DNA of 64,000 bases, taken from the NCBI GenBank assembly GCA_015143295.1, contig CM026566.1:6063072-6127071 (forward strand), written 5' to 3'. Every line of letters starts with the position of its first letter. The first letter of the stretch is position 1. Position numbers and translations under genes: made by a program. This document shows positions 46,041-58,199 of the stretch, piece by piece. The notes under the pieces were generated by a model. It searched no databases, was not told the DNA's origin, and saw nothing but the letters and a program-made list of their open reading frames with translations. The stretch is from Tetracentron sinense (taxonomy: Eukaryota; Streptophyta; Magnoliopsida; Trochodendrales; Trochodendraceae).

Positions 46041-47405
46041 GTGATTACATGGATGTTTTTCTGGAGATCTTATCGGGATTGCCTCCTGATTGGGCAAGCG
46101 AGTTTGTGATTGAGTTGGCTCCAGGCACGGCACCGATTTCAAGGTATCCGTATAGGATAGCCCCTATTGTGCTTAAGGAGTTGAAGGACCAGTTGGTAGA
46201 ATTGCAGGGCCTTGGTTTTATCTGGCTAAGTGTCTCACCTTGGGGAGCTCCAATGCTCTTCGTGAAGAAGAAGGACGTGTCGATGCGTATGTGCATTGAC
46301 TACAGGCAACTGAACAAGGTCACTATCAAGAATCATTATCCATTACCTCGGATTGACGACTTGTTTGATCAGTTGAAAGGTGCAAGGCTCTTCTCAAAGA
46401 TTGACCTTCGATCTGCTTATCATCAGCTGAAGATCAGGAAGGAAGACATTCCGAAGACAGCATTCAGAACTCGATACGGCCATTACAAGTTTTTGGTCAT
46501 GTCTTTTGGGTTGACTAACGCGCCGGTAGCATTTAGGGATCTGATGAACCGAGTGTTCAGATTGTCTCTCGATCAGTATGTGATCATATTTGTAGATGAT
46601 ATGCTTGTGTATTCACAGACACAGGATGATCACACGAGAGATCTCCACCTTGTATTGCAGACTCTTCGAGAGCATAGGCTTTATGCTAAGTTGAGTAAGT
46701 GCGAGTTCTAGCTAGACAAGGTGTCTTTCCTTAGACATGTGGTGTCTGCTGAAGGCATCTCAGTCAATCCTGCCAAGATTGAGGCAGTGATGAATTGGGA
46801 AAGGCCGAAGAGTGTTACCGAGATTCACAGTTTTCTCGGCTTGACAAGATACTACAGGAGGTTCGTGGAGGGATTTTCAAGCTTAGCCGCTCTGCTTACC
46901 TACCTCACGAGAAAGAACACTAAGTTCACTTGGAGTGACAAGTGTGAGACAAGTTTCTTGGAGTTGAAGAAGAGGCTTACCACAGCCCCTGTTCTTACGG
47001 TTCCATCTGGGAGCGGTGGTTTTGAAGTCTATAGTGATGCTTTACTTGTTGCACTTGGGTGTGTCCTTATGCAGTATAAGCAGGTGGTTGCCTATGCTTC
47101 CTGCTAGTTGGAGGAGCATGAGCAAAACTACCCCACACACGACTTGGAGCTTTCAGCAGTCGTCTTTGCGCTGAAAATTTGGCGTCACTACCTCTATGGG
47201 GAAGAGTCCGTGGTGTTCACGGACCACAAGAGCTTAAAGTATCTCTTTCTCTAGAAGGAGTTGAATATAAAACAACATCATTGGATGGAGTTTAAGAAGG
47301 ACAATGATTTTTTTATCCAGTACCATCCGGGTAAGGTTAACGTAGTAGCCAATGCACTTAGCAGAAAACCTTACGGGGTTATGGCTCACTTGAGAGTATA
47401 AGAGT
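46041..47405 (+). pseudogene. Reverse transcriptase and RNase H of element B
   Basis: [64 protein letters not shown] (FVDD about 46591-46602) and the connection [20 protein letters not shown]. RNase H begins [18 protein letters not shown], with the first DAS motif altered to DAL. Stops: TAG 46709-46711 (Trp expected before LDKV), TAG 47105-47107 (Gln), TAG near 47252 (Gln), and two near 47399-47407. Confidence 0.85.
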
Positions 47406-48924
47406 AGAAGTTATTGCATGATATGTGTAACCTAGACACTACTCTCAAGCATGTCACCTATGGACTGGTGTTGTCAAACATCGCGGTTAGGCCGCATATT
47501 TTGAGCCGAATCAAGGAGTTGCAAAATTCGGATGATGAGTTGCTTGCTTACCGAGACAAGTCGGTTACTAATGGCAGTCAGGAGTTTGCTTTGAATGGTG
47601 ATGGTGCTATCATATTCAAAGGCAGGTTGTGTGTTCTTGCCGACACAGTGTTGAGGAGTGAGATCTTGGACGAGCTCACCGATCGAAGTACACGGTACAT
47701 CCGGGAGGTACCAAGATGTACCAGAATCTCAAGAGACACTATTGGTGGTGAAACAAGAAGAGGGAAGTCGCCGGGTATGTTTCTAGATGTTTGGTGCTCC
47801 AACAGGTTAAAGCCGAGCATCAAAGGCCGGCAGGTCTTCTAAAGTCCCTTCCTATTCCGGAATGGAAATGGGAGAACATCTCGATGGATTTCATCCTGAG
47901 TTTACTGCGGATGGCGAAGGGCTTCGATGCTATTTGGGCGATTGTAGACAGATTGACTAAGTCTATGCATTTCCTTCCGTATCGGACTACTTTTAGTTCG
48001 AATCAGTTGGTGGCCCTGTATGTCAAGGAGGTGGTTTGGTTGCATGGTGTGCCATTTTCCATCGTGTCTAATCGGGATCCTAGGTTCACTTCTAGATTTT
48101 GGAAAACTTTTCAAAGTGCTATGGGTTCTCGGTTAGATTTCAGCACCGCCTTCCATCCTCAAACCGATGGGCAGACTGAACGGGTGAATCAGGTTGTGGA
48201 AGATATGCTCCGCGCTTGTATGCTAGATTTTCAGGGCAGTTGAGAGGAACACTTGCCATTGGTTAAATTTGCCTACGACAATAGCTACCAGGCAAGCATC
48301 CAAATGGCACCCTTTGAAGCTCTGTATGGTCAGAGTTGTAGATCACCGCTATATTGGGATGAGGTTGGTGAGAGGAAGGTCCTTGGTCCCGAATTGATTG
48401 AGCGGACCGCAGAGATGGTCAAGGTAATCAAGGAGCGACTGAAAACTGCTCAGGATAGGCAAAAGAGCTATGCAGACACTCACCGCAGAGATTTAGAATT
48501 CCAAGTTGGGGATCGGGTCTTTGTGAAGATTTCACCGAGTAGGGGAATCATGCGATCCGAGAAGAAAGGAAAGCTCAGCCCTAGGTACGTGGGGCCATTT
48601 GAGATCATCACGAGGGTTGGTGAGGTTGCTTATAGGGTAGCACTACCGCCTCACATGGCAGCGGTCCATAATGTGTTTCATCTCTCTATACTTAGGAAAT
48701 ACATCCCGGATCCATCTCACGTCATTGCTCTTGATCCTGTGGAGATTAGAGAGGATCTCACATTGATTGAGCAACCTGTTCAGATCTTGGACCATCGTGA
48801 TCAAGTCTTGCGTAATAAGACTATCCCGCTAGTCCTTGGGAAGTGGCAACATCATTCCAAGGAAGAGGCTACTTGGGAGCGAGAAGCCGAAGTGAAGGAA
48901 AAGTACCCTCACTTGTTTGTATAG
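47406..48924 (+). pseudogene. Integrase and chromodomain-like tail of element B
   Basis: Linker to about 47680, then the HHCC finger region with a frame change (about 47690-47800). The core has [33 protein letters not shown] (the second Asp motif reads SNRD, an Asp-to-Asn change) and [19 protein letters not shown] with the Glu. TGA 48241-48243 replaces Trp before EEHLPL. The GPF motif RYVGPFEI and a tail ILDHRDQVLRNKTIPL to HHSKEEATWEREAEV end at 48924. The tail is the chromodomain-like end of Tekay-type integrases. Confidence 0.85.
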
Positions 48925-49001
48925 TTTCTATGTTGGATGTGCAATGATCATGTTCTTGTTATGTTTTTGGTGTCGTTCTAATTTCGAGGACGAAATTCTT
49001 G

Positions 49002-49015
49002 TAAGGGGGGAGGGA
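49002..49015 (+). promoter_or_regulatory. Polypurine tract of element B
   Basis: AAGGGGGGAGGGA after the conserved TTTCGAGGACGAAATTCTTG, immediately before TGTAGAGCCCC. Confidence 0.85.
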
Positions 49016-50888
49016 TGTAGAGCCCCGAATCTTTAATACACTAAGTAATGAATAGTATGTGAATAGTGCCCAAGTGTGGTTTTGTGCACTAATGGGCTTT
49101 ATATTAATATACGTGTTTGGATTTATGGTGTGCAAGTTTTAATGGGTCCACATATCCTTAAGGACTATGTTTAAAGGATAAAGGAGTGTTAGAATATGAT
49201 TGGGAAAGATTCAAGTAGTGAAAACAGGATTTTACAGAAAACAGGGGACCATCGATCGCTAGGTGATAACCTCCGATCGACCGGTCCCCTACCGATCGAT
49301 CGGTAGCTATCGACTGGTTAACTTATTTGTATGGGAAAAAATTTCAGAGATGGTGTTTTCAACCGATCGACTGGTTGAAACCACCAATCGACCGGGTAAG
49401 CCACCCATCGCTCGGTCTGTACCACCGATCGATCGGCTATACGCAGATTTTCTTCATTAAGGGTGTTTAAGACTTTAGCCATCACTCCTTGTCTATATAA
49501 AGGCTTGTTCGTGCCTTAGGGTTTCAGAAACCCTTAGTGCATTGATTTTGAAGGATTTTGAGAGGAAAAGAAGGAGAGGAGCTAGGTGGTTGTTCAAGCT
49601 TGAAGGAAGATCAAGTCCTTCCATTCCTTTGGTGTTTCTCAACCAAGAACTCAAGGTTCTTGCTTGTTCAAGCTTTTGGGATTCAAAGTCTTTGATTTCA
49701 CCAAGGTAGATACACTTTACTACCAATCTGCAATACTACTAAGTCACTCATTATTGTTCTTCTTAATCTCTTCTATGCATATATCTTGATTAGTATGGTG
49801 GGATGTTGCTTGTATACTTGGATGTAAGTTATTATTATGATGCACTCTAAGTTGTTTGATGAAATGTCTCTAAGAGTTTTTGGATGTCAAAATATGCTAG
49901 TACTCTTGTATACTCATATGCTCGCATGTCTCGCATGAACCGAAGTTTTCCATGGATTTCTCAAAGTTACAAAAAGGGCTTTTCAACAAATGACTTATAA
50001 GGAATGATTTTAAGCAACTCTATGATTTGTCTAAGATTGGTTCACAAGCTCTAAGGATCATAGTAAACTCACAAGAACTCTATGATAAGCTCTAAGATCG
50101 TTTCACAAGCTCTAAGGATCACAAATGAAATGCTCTAAGATCTCTATGGTATTGGCTCTATGAATATGCTCTACGGTATCTCTATGTCTCTACGGATCAT
50201 AAATGACTCTAAGTAACTCCATGAAATCACAAGAACTTACAAGGGTATGATTATCGTATGACTCACATGGTTATGGTTTTGGTTTCGGATTTCGGATTCC
50301 ATCACATATGCTATACATGGTTTCTACCTTTTGATATGCTTTATGGATTTCAGTCTCCATGATTCGCATGTTCTATGCTATTATTGCTTTATTGTTATTA
50401 GTTTGTATACGCTGAGTATTCCACGCTCAGCCGATATTTGTTATCATCGGCAGGTGCTCGGGCTCTGTTTGATTTATTTGGCACGGAACCATGGGTTGAG
50501 GAAGAGTACTTCGATCTAGAGCCTTCCATGGACCACTACCAGGATGATAGTTCAATAGATAGGTGTCGAGACTTCGATTTCTATTAATCGATTTAGGAAG
50601 ATACGCTATGTTTTGTTATGTGAGAGTGGGACTTGTCCACTCTACCTTTTGGATTTCTCACTTATGTATATTTTGGTTGGTTCCTACTTGGACTAAGTTA
50701 TAGAAGTATTTTCTTTACTTATGTTTAGTGTTTTTGTTTCCGCTGTGCATTGTATATCGTTTCCACTATGTATGTTCAGGTACTCTGACAGGTTTCCATG
50801 TGTGCCTTATGTATCATATCGGAGGTATGATACGGCGGTCACGAGTCAAAGTATCCCTAACTCTTAGGGGGTATTTTGGGTCGCAACA
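49016..50888 (+). repeat. 3' LTR of element B
   Basis: 1873 bp, TGTAGAGCCCC to GGTCGCAACA, closely matching 32274-34117. It has one extra palindrome-containing segment in U3 (about 49365-49400). Followed by ATCAA. Confidence 0.93.
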
Positions 50889-51403
50889 ATCAAGTTGAGT
50901 TGTTGAGGGGGACTTCTGTGCTTGAGTTGTTGAGGGGGATTTTGTGCTTTATATTTCTATCTTGTTCCTCGCTCTTTAGTCCCTTCATTGTCTGCATTTG
51001 ATTGGATGTACTGTGATTGCCTTGATATTTTTCATGTATTATATTGGTATATTCCTAGTGATATTGGCATCATGATTACCTTTGGCAATTGTGCCAAATA
51101 GGGGGAGAATGTTGGGTATTATTTTCTAAGTTCAGTACATTCCTTGCATTACCTGTGCGTATTTAGTTTTATATTCTATACATGCTTCACTGGGCATTTT
51201 ATTTATGAGCATGTGTAGGTGCAGGGCTGCAGTAGACAGATTATACTTGACAAGAGCTTAAGTGTATGTATTTAAGATGATTTGTCAAATGGTGTCTTGT
51301 AATAATGTTGGAGTCATGTAATGTCCTAATTCACCGTTTTGATGTGTTTGGGTGAGTTTGTGTCAAGTCATGTACTTCAGTGTAGTTTTGCCACGGAATT
51401 GCT
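50889..51403 (+). other. Non-coding interior of element H, right of B
   Basis: Begins with ATCAA, the right target duplication of B. Two copies of GAGTTGTTGAGGGGGA (about 50896 and 50924) and an AATAGGGGGAGAATG tract near 51096 resemble the G-rich 3' tract of SIRE-type elements. No coding domain. Confidence 0.6.
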
Positions 51404-51415
51404 AAAGGGGGAGAT
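51404..51415 (+). promoter_or_regulatory. Polypurine tract of element H
   Basis: AAAGGGGGAGAT immediately before the LTR start TGTAAAGTCC. Confidence 0.8.
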
Positions 51416-52908
51416 TGTAAAGTCCATGTTTTTTGTATTGGCATATTCCAGTATCAAAACAAGTGAGTCTAGGTGTCTAGGTGTGTATCTTGTGTCGTTG
51501 TCGTCAAGCATTCGCAAACAAGTGAAGTTGAAGACCGTTGAAGACTCGGTTTGATAATTTCCTTCATAGGATGGTAAGTGACCTAGATACCTTGCTACCA
51601 TAGGTGAGAATTGACTTAGAATAATCCTAATATGTTGCTTTAGGTGGTAAGTGTCCTAAACTAATCATACGGACCATAGGTGATGTGATAAACAGTGCAA
51701 AACTTATTTAAAAATCTGGAAATTTTTAAAAAACCAAGGTTGCTTGTTTTGGGCATATCTCCCAAACCGTAGCTCGGATTTTGCTCCATAATATGTCAAA
51801 ACGATCGCGTCAAAAAGAGCTACAACTTTGATGAAGGGTGTGAGACCCAAAAATGAAGTTTAAATTTTGGGTTGGTACCTTATGGTCAACCCTGACCATT
51901 GGGGGTCGACCCTGGGTATAAGGTTTTTTGTATGGTGCAAATTGGCAAAGACTAAGAAAAGTGAGGGTTGACCCTGGAGGATGGTTCGGTCGACCGAAAT
52001 ACACACTTGGGTTGACCCAACTGACTCCCAGGGTCAACCCTGATATGGGAAACTTGCCAAAAACCGATTTTTGCATATCTTGGGTGTTTTTAACTATTTT
52101 AGCAACTTCCATACCTTGGTTTTTGATCCTCTATATATTGGGAACCCTTCTAGTTCGTGGGAGATAACTTAGGGAGAGTATAGAGAGTGTTTTTAACTCC
52201 TTCTAGAGTTCATAAAAACTCTGAAAACTTGGTGTTCTCCTCCCCTTTGATTGGTGCATTCTACCTAGAGATTACAAGCCTAAAGCTCCATATTAGCTTG
52301 TTTGGACTTGTGCATTGAAGGAGCCTATCTAGGTATTGTTTTCTATCAAACCATCAACCAGTTCTAGATAGAACACCTTGATTGGAGTGTTTCGGAGCCT
52401 TTGCGAAGGAGATTGATCCGAGACGGATCGTGGATGTGTGAATTGGTCGGTGGAATCCGAAGCCGTCATTGACGGAGATCGATTGGAAGATCGTGGATTG
52501 TTTTTGAGACACGAAGAGAAGTACGAGCGGCTGCGGTTGATCACGGGACTTGTGAGTACATGATGACTTTTTGAGGCGTGGAGGACTAAGAACTGAAGGA
52601 TCGAAGTGTCGAGTTCGAAGGAGTCAAGTTCGAGTCTTGTAAGTTCTTGTTTACTTTGTCTTAGTGGATTCTCATGACTGGACTAGGTCCCGTGGTTTTT
52701 CCCGGAAGGGTTTCCACGTAAAAATCCTTGTGTTGTGGTTTGCCTGGCTTTCTATTTTCTGTACTTAAAGTACATCATCCCTTAACTTAATAACTTAATT
52801 GTTAAAACATCAAAAAGGGTAGATAGACTTATAGGAAGCCCTAACCATCCCCTTGAATTTGTGAGTTCTCAACTCAAACATTGATTTGAGGTTCACCGAA
52901 TTTTTTCA
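51416..52908 (+). repeat. 3' LTR of element H
   Basis: 1493 bp, TGTAAAGTCC to TTTTTTCA, followed by CATTT. Close match to 7361-8822, with small indels including a longer GGTCGACC-type region (about 51890-52050). TATATAT at 52132-52138. Confidence 0.92.
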
Positions 52909-52913
52909 CATTT

Positions 52914-53219
52914 GATCATATTGATAAACATAAAGTTTTCTTTAAATATGGGGACAATTAATATCAAGCCCAATACTCAAACTCCACTAATAACTTAAAG
53001 TAAAAAACAGAAAATACAAGCACATACATCTATCTATATGTACTCACGTAAGAGCACAAACGTTATTTAAAAAAAATCAAGTGCAAACGATAATTCAAAA
53101 CTTGGTGGAACTACATAATATCAAATCTCTAAGCCCAAACCCTACTACCAGCCACAGAGCAATAAAGGATACACTAGTACATGCACTAACAACATCATGA
53201 TACATAAACCTTTGCATGC

Positions 53220-53251
<32 letters not shown>

Positions 53252-53288
53252 TCATGATACATAAACCTTTGCATGCTATATATATATA
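52914..53288. other. Unassigned AT-rich DNA with TA microsatellite
   Basis: No gene. A 28-29 bp phrase (CATCATGATACATAAACC then TTTGCATGCT) occurs at 53192-53220 and 53249-53276, each followed by a TA run (53221-53246 and 53277-53288). Element I starts at the end of the second run. Confidence 0.7.
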
Positions 53289-53858
53289 TGTAATGGAAAA
53301 AATTTGTAAAAATGATTAAGTGTTGGAGAATGAGCTAGTTTTCGTTATTATGTCAACAGATAGGAGACACATACCCAAATTGAGAACGAATCCGTTCCCT
53401 TCAGGATAATGGGCCCATTGTCTAAATGACAATGTATTCATTGTTCGGAGGTCGAATGTAGGCGCCCTCTTTGGACAACGATTAATCTATCCATGTTCGC
53501 ATAGAACGAGAACAACTCGTAGGACGAAATAATCAGGAAGTGATCATTCTATTATGTTGGTAGGTGAAAGCACTGTCTTTGCATTTAATGCTAGTCATCT
53601 TAGCCAAGTTTTGACCCCAGACCAACCTTACAAATTGTAGGCTCACACGTGTGACATGTAAGGCTCAAGATCTGTCTGACATATTTGGTAAGGAGTGTAA
53701 AGTAAGTGGCATGGTCATCCATGGCCATCTATGAGCATACAGAGCTAAGCCTATAAATACCCCTAGAGACCCAATGCATAAGGATCACACAATTTTGTAT
53801 TTCTCACTCTTATTGCTTCAGTGTTCTTACTGTTCATCATCTTCTTCAAATACTGACT
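53289..53858 (+). repeat. 5' LTR of element I
   Basis: About 570 bp. First 300 bp match 63683-64000; it lacks a segment of about 25 bp near 53505 present in the other (AACAAGCCCACGCTCTAG, 63900-63917). TATAAATA at 53752-53759. The end is set by a primer-site-like TGGCATCAGAG at 53860. Terminal CA is not clear (CTA). Confidence 0.8.
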
Positions 53859-53859
53859 A

Positions 53860-53871
53860 TGGCATCAGAGT
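53860..53871 (+). promoter_or_regulatory. Possible primer binding site of element I
   Basis: TGGCATCAGAGT, two differences from the initiator-Met type TGGTATCAGAGC. The 200 bp up to 54068 hold no gene. Confidence 0.5.
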
Positions 53872-54068
53872 GTATTATAGGGTGCACAACCTTCTCTCCT
53901 TTACCTCATCAGCACCTGGAGCTTTGTTAGCTTCCATCTACCAGTAAACCAGTCTTCATAGCAACTGCTGACGCGTGGGCTCTCCTGAAAATTCCTGCAC
54001 AAAATTTAGCATCGTTTGGAACATTATAAATGAACCTCCCTTTGCTCATCCTACCCATCTTGTTTGCC

Positions 54069-56074
54069 ATGACTCATCAAACCCCTGTGCATGTGGTTAA
54101 GAATCAAACCCCTCAAACCACTCCCTTTGTGCCCACTGTCCTGCAAACGTTCATCCCAGGAGTTGGGCAATCTTCTGGGTAGCTTGAAAGGATGGTATCT
54201 CCGATGACCAGATTTTGTTACTGTTGCAGTAGTAGCAGTCCACTCTAGATCGTATCACCAGCCAGCAGCAGTTGTTGCAGGAGAGCCTACATGCATTCGA
54301 GCATGGCGGGCTCAAGATAGATGCTGAGCTATTTCCCAGGCCTTTTGCTAGGCACCAGCTCACCTACCACCCTTCTCCCCCAAGAGCAGCAACACGGCTA
54401 GCATCACCACTGTCACAAGAGAATCGTGAGAGCAGGTATGTGCTTATTCCTCCTGTTGGTGAGGCTGCTCGCCCCCGTTCTCCAATTGCTCATGCTGGAC
54501 AATGGGATCAAGCTTATGCTGAACCACGGGACATGGAGTATGTTCATGGTGATCAACAGGATTCTTAAGCCAGCGTTGAGCTGCGAGAGCATTGGATTCG
54601 TAGTGGCCCAAGAAATGTCCAGTACCCCCACGAGGAGCCACGGGTTCGCGAGGCGTAGAAGCTGACTGAGCAAGTGCTTGATGGTGTTCAAAGGATGGGA
54701 ATAACGCTCAAAGACGTGGAGGCTTTGATCAATGCATGTGTCAAGGGCTCAGTAGGCGGTACTTTTTTCGACCAGTTTGCTCAGAAGTTCAAGGATGACG
54801 TTGAAACTTCTCCCTTATCCAAAGAGATCACCGAGTCATATACTCCCTCGAGGTTCATGGTGCCCAACTTCTTCATGTTCGATGGAAGGAAGGACCCCAT
54901 TGATGATTTGTTCGACTTCAAGAATGCCATGACTGTTCGCAACCCTAATAACAACCTTCTGTGTAAGGCCTTCCCGAGTAGCTTGACAGGAGCAGCTGTA
55001 AGGTGGTTCCGTAACTTGCCCCCTAGCTCGATCAAGAGTATGGCAGATCTCAGGTCAGTTTTTATTGACCAGTATATCGTGAATAGGGAATTCATTCTGC
55101 GGTTCACTGATGAAGTCTCCTGTATCGACAAAATTGAGGACAGTAGCTTCATAACCGTGTTCAAGAATGTCGTACTAAAGAGCTCCAAAATATATGACTC
55201 TTTTGCTCTCGACTACCCCTTCAAACTAGATGAACTGATAGTTTGTGCTTCCAAGTATGGGAGGTTTGAAGATGACACCACAATCATATCTCACCCAAGA
55301 GTGAAATGAGTGGATGCTATGGAGAGGGGGAGTGGATCATCGTCATCAAAGAAGGGGAAGAGGCCAAGATATGAATCTTCTTCTAGTGATGAGGAGCCAC
55401 GCTGGAGAGCACTAAGAGAGAAGGTGGTGTATGTGGAGTAACAGGATCAACCGGATCAACGCCCGTTTGAAGTTTATCAAAACCAGAGCTAGCAGTAGAG
55501 CAGGACGGATAGGCGTCTGAATCATCAGCATCAAGAAAGGCATCCTTACCAGTCTAATCAGGAGCAGCCTAGGTACAACCAAGAGAGGGGCAATCAGATA
55601 GTGGAGAGGCATTTTTTTCCAGCCCATACTAATCAAATTAACTTTATAGTCAGTCCGGCGACTATCATAAAGTCGATGGATGACAAGCCTTATTTTGAAT
55701 GGCCTGCACGAGTTGTTTGTGACATCACCTCAAGACCACAGGCACATGAGTATTGCCATTATCACAAGTGTCATGGACTTCTTACCAACCGTTGTCTAAT
55801 CCTAAGGGAGTATTTGGAGAGGCTAGTTCGGGAGGGCTACTTGGGGGAGTATGTGGATTTCAATAATGGTACAACACATATCAGGGAACCACAAACTTTG
55901 CCCCATATTGAAGAACCTTCAAATAATCCAGGCACCAATAGAGGAGGAGGAGGAGCACCCATGGGCACCATCAACGTCATCCACCGTGCTCAGACGCCGA
56001 TGGTAGACATAGAGCAGGAGTTTAGAGTGAAGGTGAGGAAGCTGTCTCACGTAGCTGAAGTGTGTCAAGTGTAG
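54069..56074 (+). pseudogene. Gag of element I, broken
   Basis: Possible start ATG 54069 (MTHQTPVHVV). The N-terminal 600 bp change frame several times. From 54674 the capsid region is open (211 codons): FMVPNFFMFDGRKDPIDDLF, FPSSLTGAAVRWFRNLPPSS and FIDQYIVNREFILRFTDEV, the retrotransposon gag fold of Tat elements. After the stop near 55307 come a basic/acidic linker and a frame containing EYCHYHKCHGLLTNRCLILR (55749-55808), a cysteine/histidine motif typical of Tat gag (HxHxxCxG), ending near 56074. Confidence 0.78.
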
Positions 56075-56089
56075 CCAGCAACAAGGGGC

Positions 56090-56600
56090 ATCAAGAAAAA
56101 TCTAACTTTCACTGACCATGACATGTCAACCGTGGTCAGGCCCCATTATGATGCCCTCGTTCTCACTATACGGATTGGCGGCTTCGATGTCAAGAGGTGC
56201 TCGTTGATTCTGGGAGTGGGGTGGACATTCTTAACCTCCATGCCTTCACTCAGATGAAGTTGGATCCAGCTACTCTTGTTGCTACTTAGATATCGTTGGT
56301 TTGGTTTGATGGAAGTTCGATATAGCCCATGGGGGAGGTCGTCTTGCCAGTCGAGGCCGAACCAATCGTCTTGCCAACACAGTTCTCTGTCCTCAACGCA
56401 CCTTCTCCATACAATGCTATTTTGGAATGGTGGTGGACCTATGAGATGAGGCTGTTCCGTCTTCATATTATCAGGTATTGAAGTATCCCACTTAAGATGG
56501 GGCCAGGGAGATCAGGGGAGATCATTTGATATCTTAGAAGTGTGATTACACTCCACCCAAAGTGCCTAAATAGAAATTATAGGTTGGGTAGGTAGAGGAG
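56090..56600 (+). pseudogene. Protease of element I, frameshifted at active site
   Basis: PHYDALVLTIRIGGFDVKR reads into a one-base frame shift, after which VLVDSGSGVDILNLHAFTQM carries the DSGS aspartic protease motif (about 56200-56225). Later stops: TAG near 56287 and others up to 56590. Confidence 0.75.
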
Positions 56601-58199
56601 GTGAACTCTAGAGAATCGTTGTCCGGACCATCCGTTGAGCCCACAAAGAGTGTTAACTTGGGAATGGATGAGGAGCCGACGATGCTACAAATTGGAACCA
56701 GCTTGACAACGGAAGAAGAGGCAGAGCTGCTGAGCTTTTTAAAAAAGAATCTTGATGTCTTTGCTTGGTCACATAAAGACATGACAGGGATCAATCCAGA
56801 GGTCATCTGCCACCACTTGAACGTTGATTTTGCTATCCAGCCTGTTAAGCAGAAGCCCCGAAGACTTGTTCCTGCATATTATGATACCGTTAATGAAGAG
56901 AATGATAGACTCATCTAATACGGGTTTATTCGAGAAGTTCAATATCCGAATTGGATAGCCAATGTAAAAGTTGTGCCGAAGAAGAATGGGAAAGTGAGAG
57001 TCTGCATTGATTTCACTAGTGTAAATAAAGTTTGTCAGAAAGACTTTTTTCCAGTTCCAAGAATTGATAGACTGATAAATGCTACTGTTGGCCACAAGAT
57101 GTTATCCTTCATGGACAGGTATTCGGGTTATAATCACATTCTTCTTGCTGATACTGACCAAGAGACAACCGCCTTCATCAGAGAGCATGGATTGTTCTAC
57201 TATCAGGTCATGCCCTTTGGTCTGAAGAATGCTGATGCTACTTATCAGCGACTGATGACCCTCATGTTTGGTTCCTTGCTTGGTAAATCGATAGAGGTGT
57301 ATATTGATGATATTGAGGTGAAGAGTCGAGTTCGAGCAACTCTCGTGGCTAATTTGGTGAAGCCTTTCTCTATTCTTTGAGCTTTTAATCTGAAGTTGAA
57401 CTTAGAAAAGTGCATATTTGGTGTCACTTTAGGCAAGTTTTTGGGTTATCTTGTTAGTTAGCATGGCATTGAGGCCAATCCTGCTCAAATCTGTGCTTTG
57501 CTAGATATGACGGAATTGAAGATGAGGAAGGAAATCCAAAGGCTGATAGGACATATTGCCCCCCTCAATCGTTTCATCTCCAAGTCTTCTGATCGTTGTA
57601 AACCTCTATTCGAGTTGCTGAGAAAGGACTCTATATTCAATTGGACCGAGGAGTGCTCTCAAGCTTTTGCAGCCTTGAAAGAATATTTGGGCTTTGCTCC
57701 CATTCTCTCTATACCTGAGCCGGGTGAAGTGCTATATCTTTATCTATCTCTCTCGGAGTAGGCTATTGGCTCCATGCTACTCAGAAGTTGTGATGGCGTG
57801 GAGAAGCCTATATATTTTATCAGCAAAACCTTTCTCAAGGTAGAGTCAAATTATAGTAAGCTCGAGAAGCTATGTCTTGCTCTAGTATTTTCTACTGAAA
57901 ATCTGCATCCCTACTTCTCAGCTCATACTATTGTTGTCATCACAACGTACCCCTTGAAAATTGTATTGGGGCGACCCGAGTTTGCTCGGCGAATGCCAAG
58001 GTGGGCTATCACACTTAGCAAATTTGACATCCAGTATCGAGCAAGGATATCAGAAAAAGGGCAAGCCATGGCTAGTTTTCTCTCTGATTTTCCCGTTGAA
58101 GAGGTCGGAGTGGAAGTGGATCCTGATCGTCATGAGCTCCTAGATGATGCGGTGAATGGGGACGTTGTGAAGGAAGAGTGCAAGTGGAAGAAGGATTAA
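56601..58199 (+). pseudogene. Reverse transcriptase and RNase H of element I
   Basis: LDVFAWSHKDMTGINPEVIC leads into RT with VVPKKNGKVRVCIDFTSVNK, FMDRYSGYNHILLADTDQE, QVMPFGLKNADATYQRLM and YIDDIEVKS (YIDD about 57301-57312). RNase H: YLYLSLSE, PIYFISKTFLKVESNYSKLE and a QYRARISEKGQAMASFLSDF end. Stops near 56917, 57378, 57460 and 57760, and a frame change at about 58190, separate it from the second RNase H. Confidence 0.85.

Larger units (their letters stand above)
32274..50888 (+). mobile_element. Ty3/gypsy chromovirus (Tekay-type) element B
   Basis: LTRs 32274-34117 and 49016-50888, exact target duplication ATCAA (32269-32273, 50889-50893). Gag, protease, RT, RNase H, integrase and chromodomain-like tail follow in order on the plus strand. 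Gag is split by element A at 35001/44676. Protease has lost its catalytic Asp codon and pol has several stops. Inserted in the non-coding interior of H. Confidence 0.94.
7361..52908 (+). mobile_element. Ty1/copia (SIRE-like) element H, gag-only, host of the nested stack
   Basis: Bounded by LTRs at 7361-8822 and 51416-52908 and flanked by an exact 5 bp duplication CATTT (7356-7360 and 52909-52913). With nested elements D and B removed it is about 6.7 kb. It keeps a gag with two zinc knuckles, then about 1.8 kb of non-coding DNA with G-rich tracts, a polypurine tract and the 3' LTR. No protease, integrase, RT or RNase H sequence is present, so it is non-autonomous. The gag wording and the GGGGGAGAA tracts before the LTR are what SIRE/Maximus elements show. 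It is the oldest insertion of the stack by position. Confidence 0.88.
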
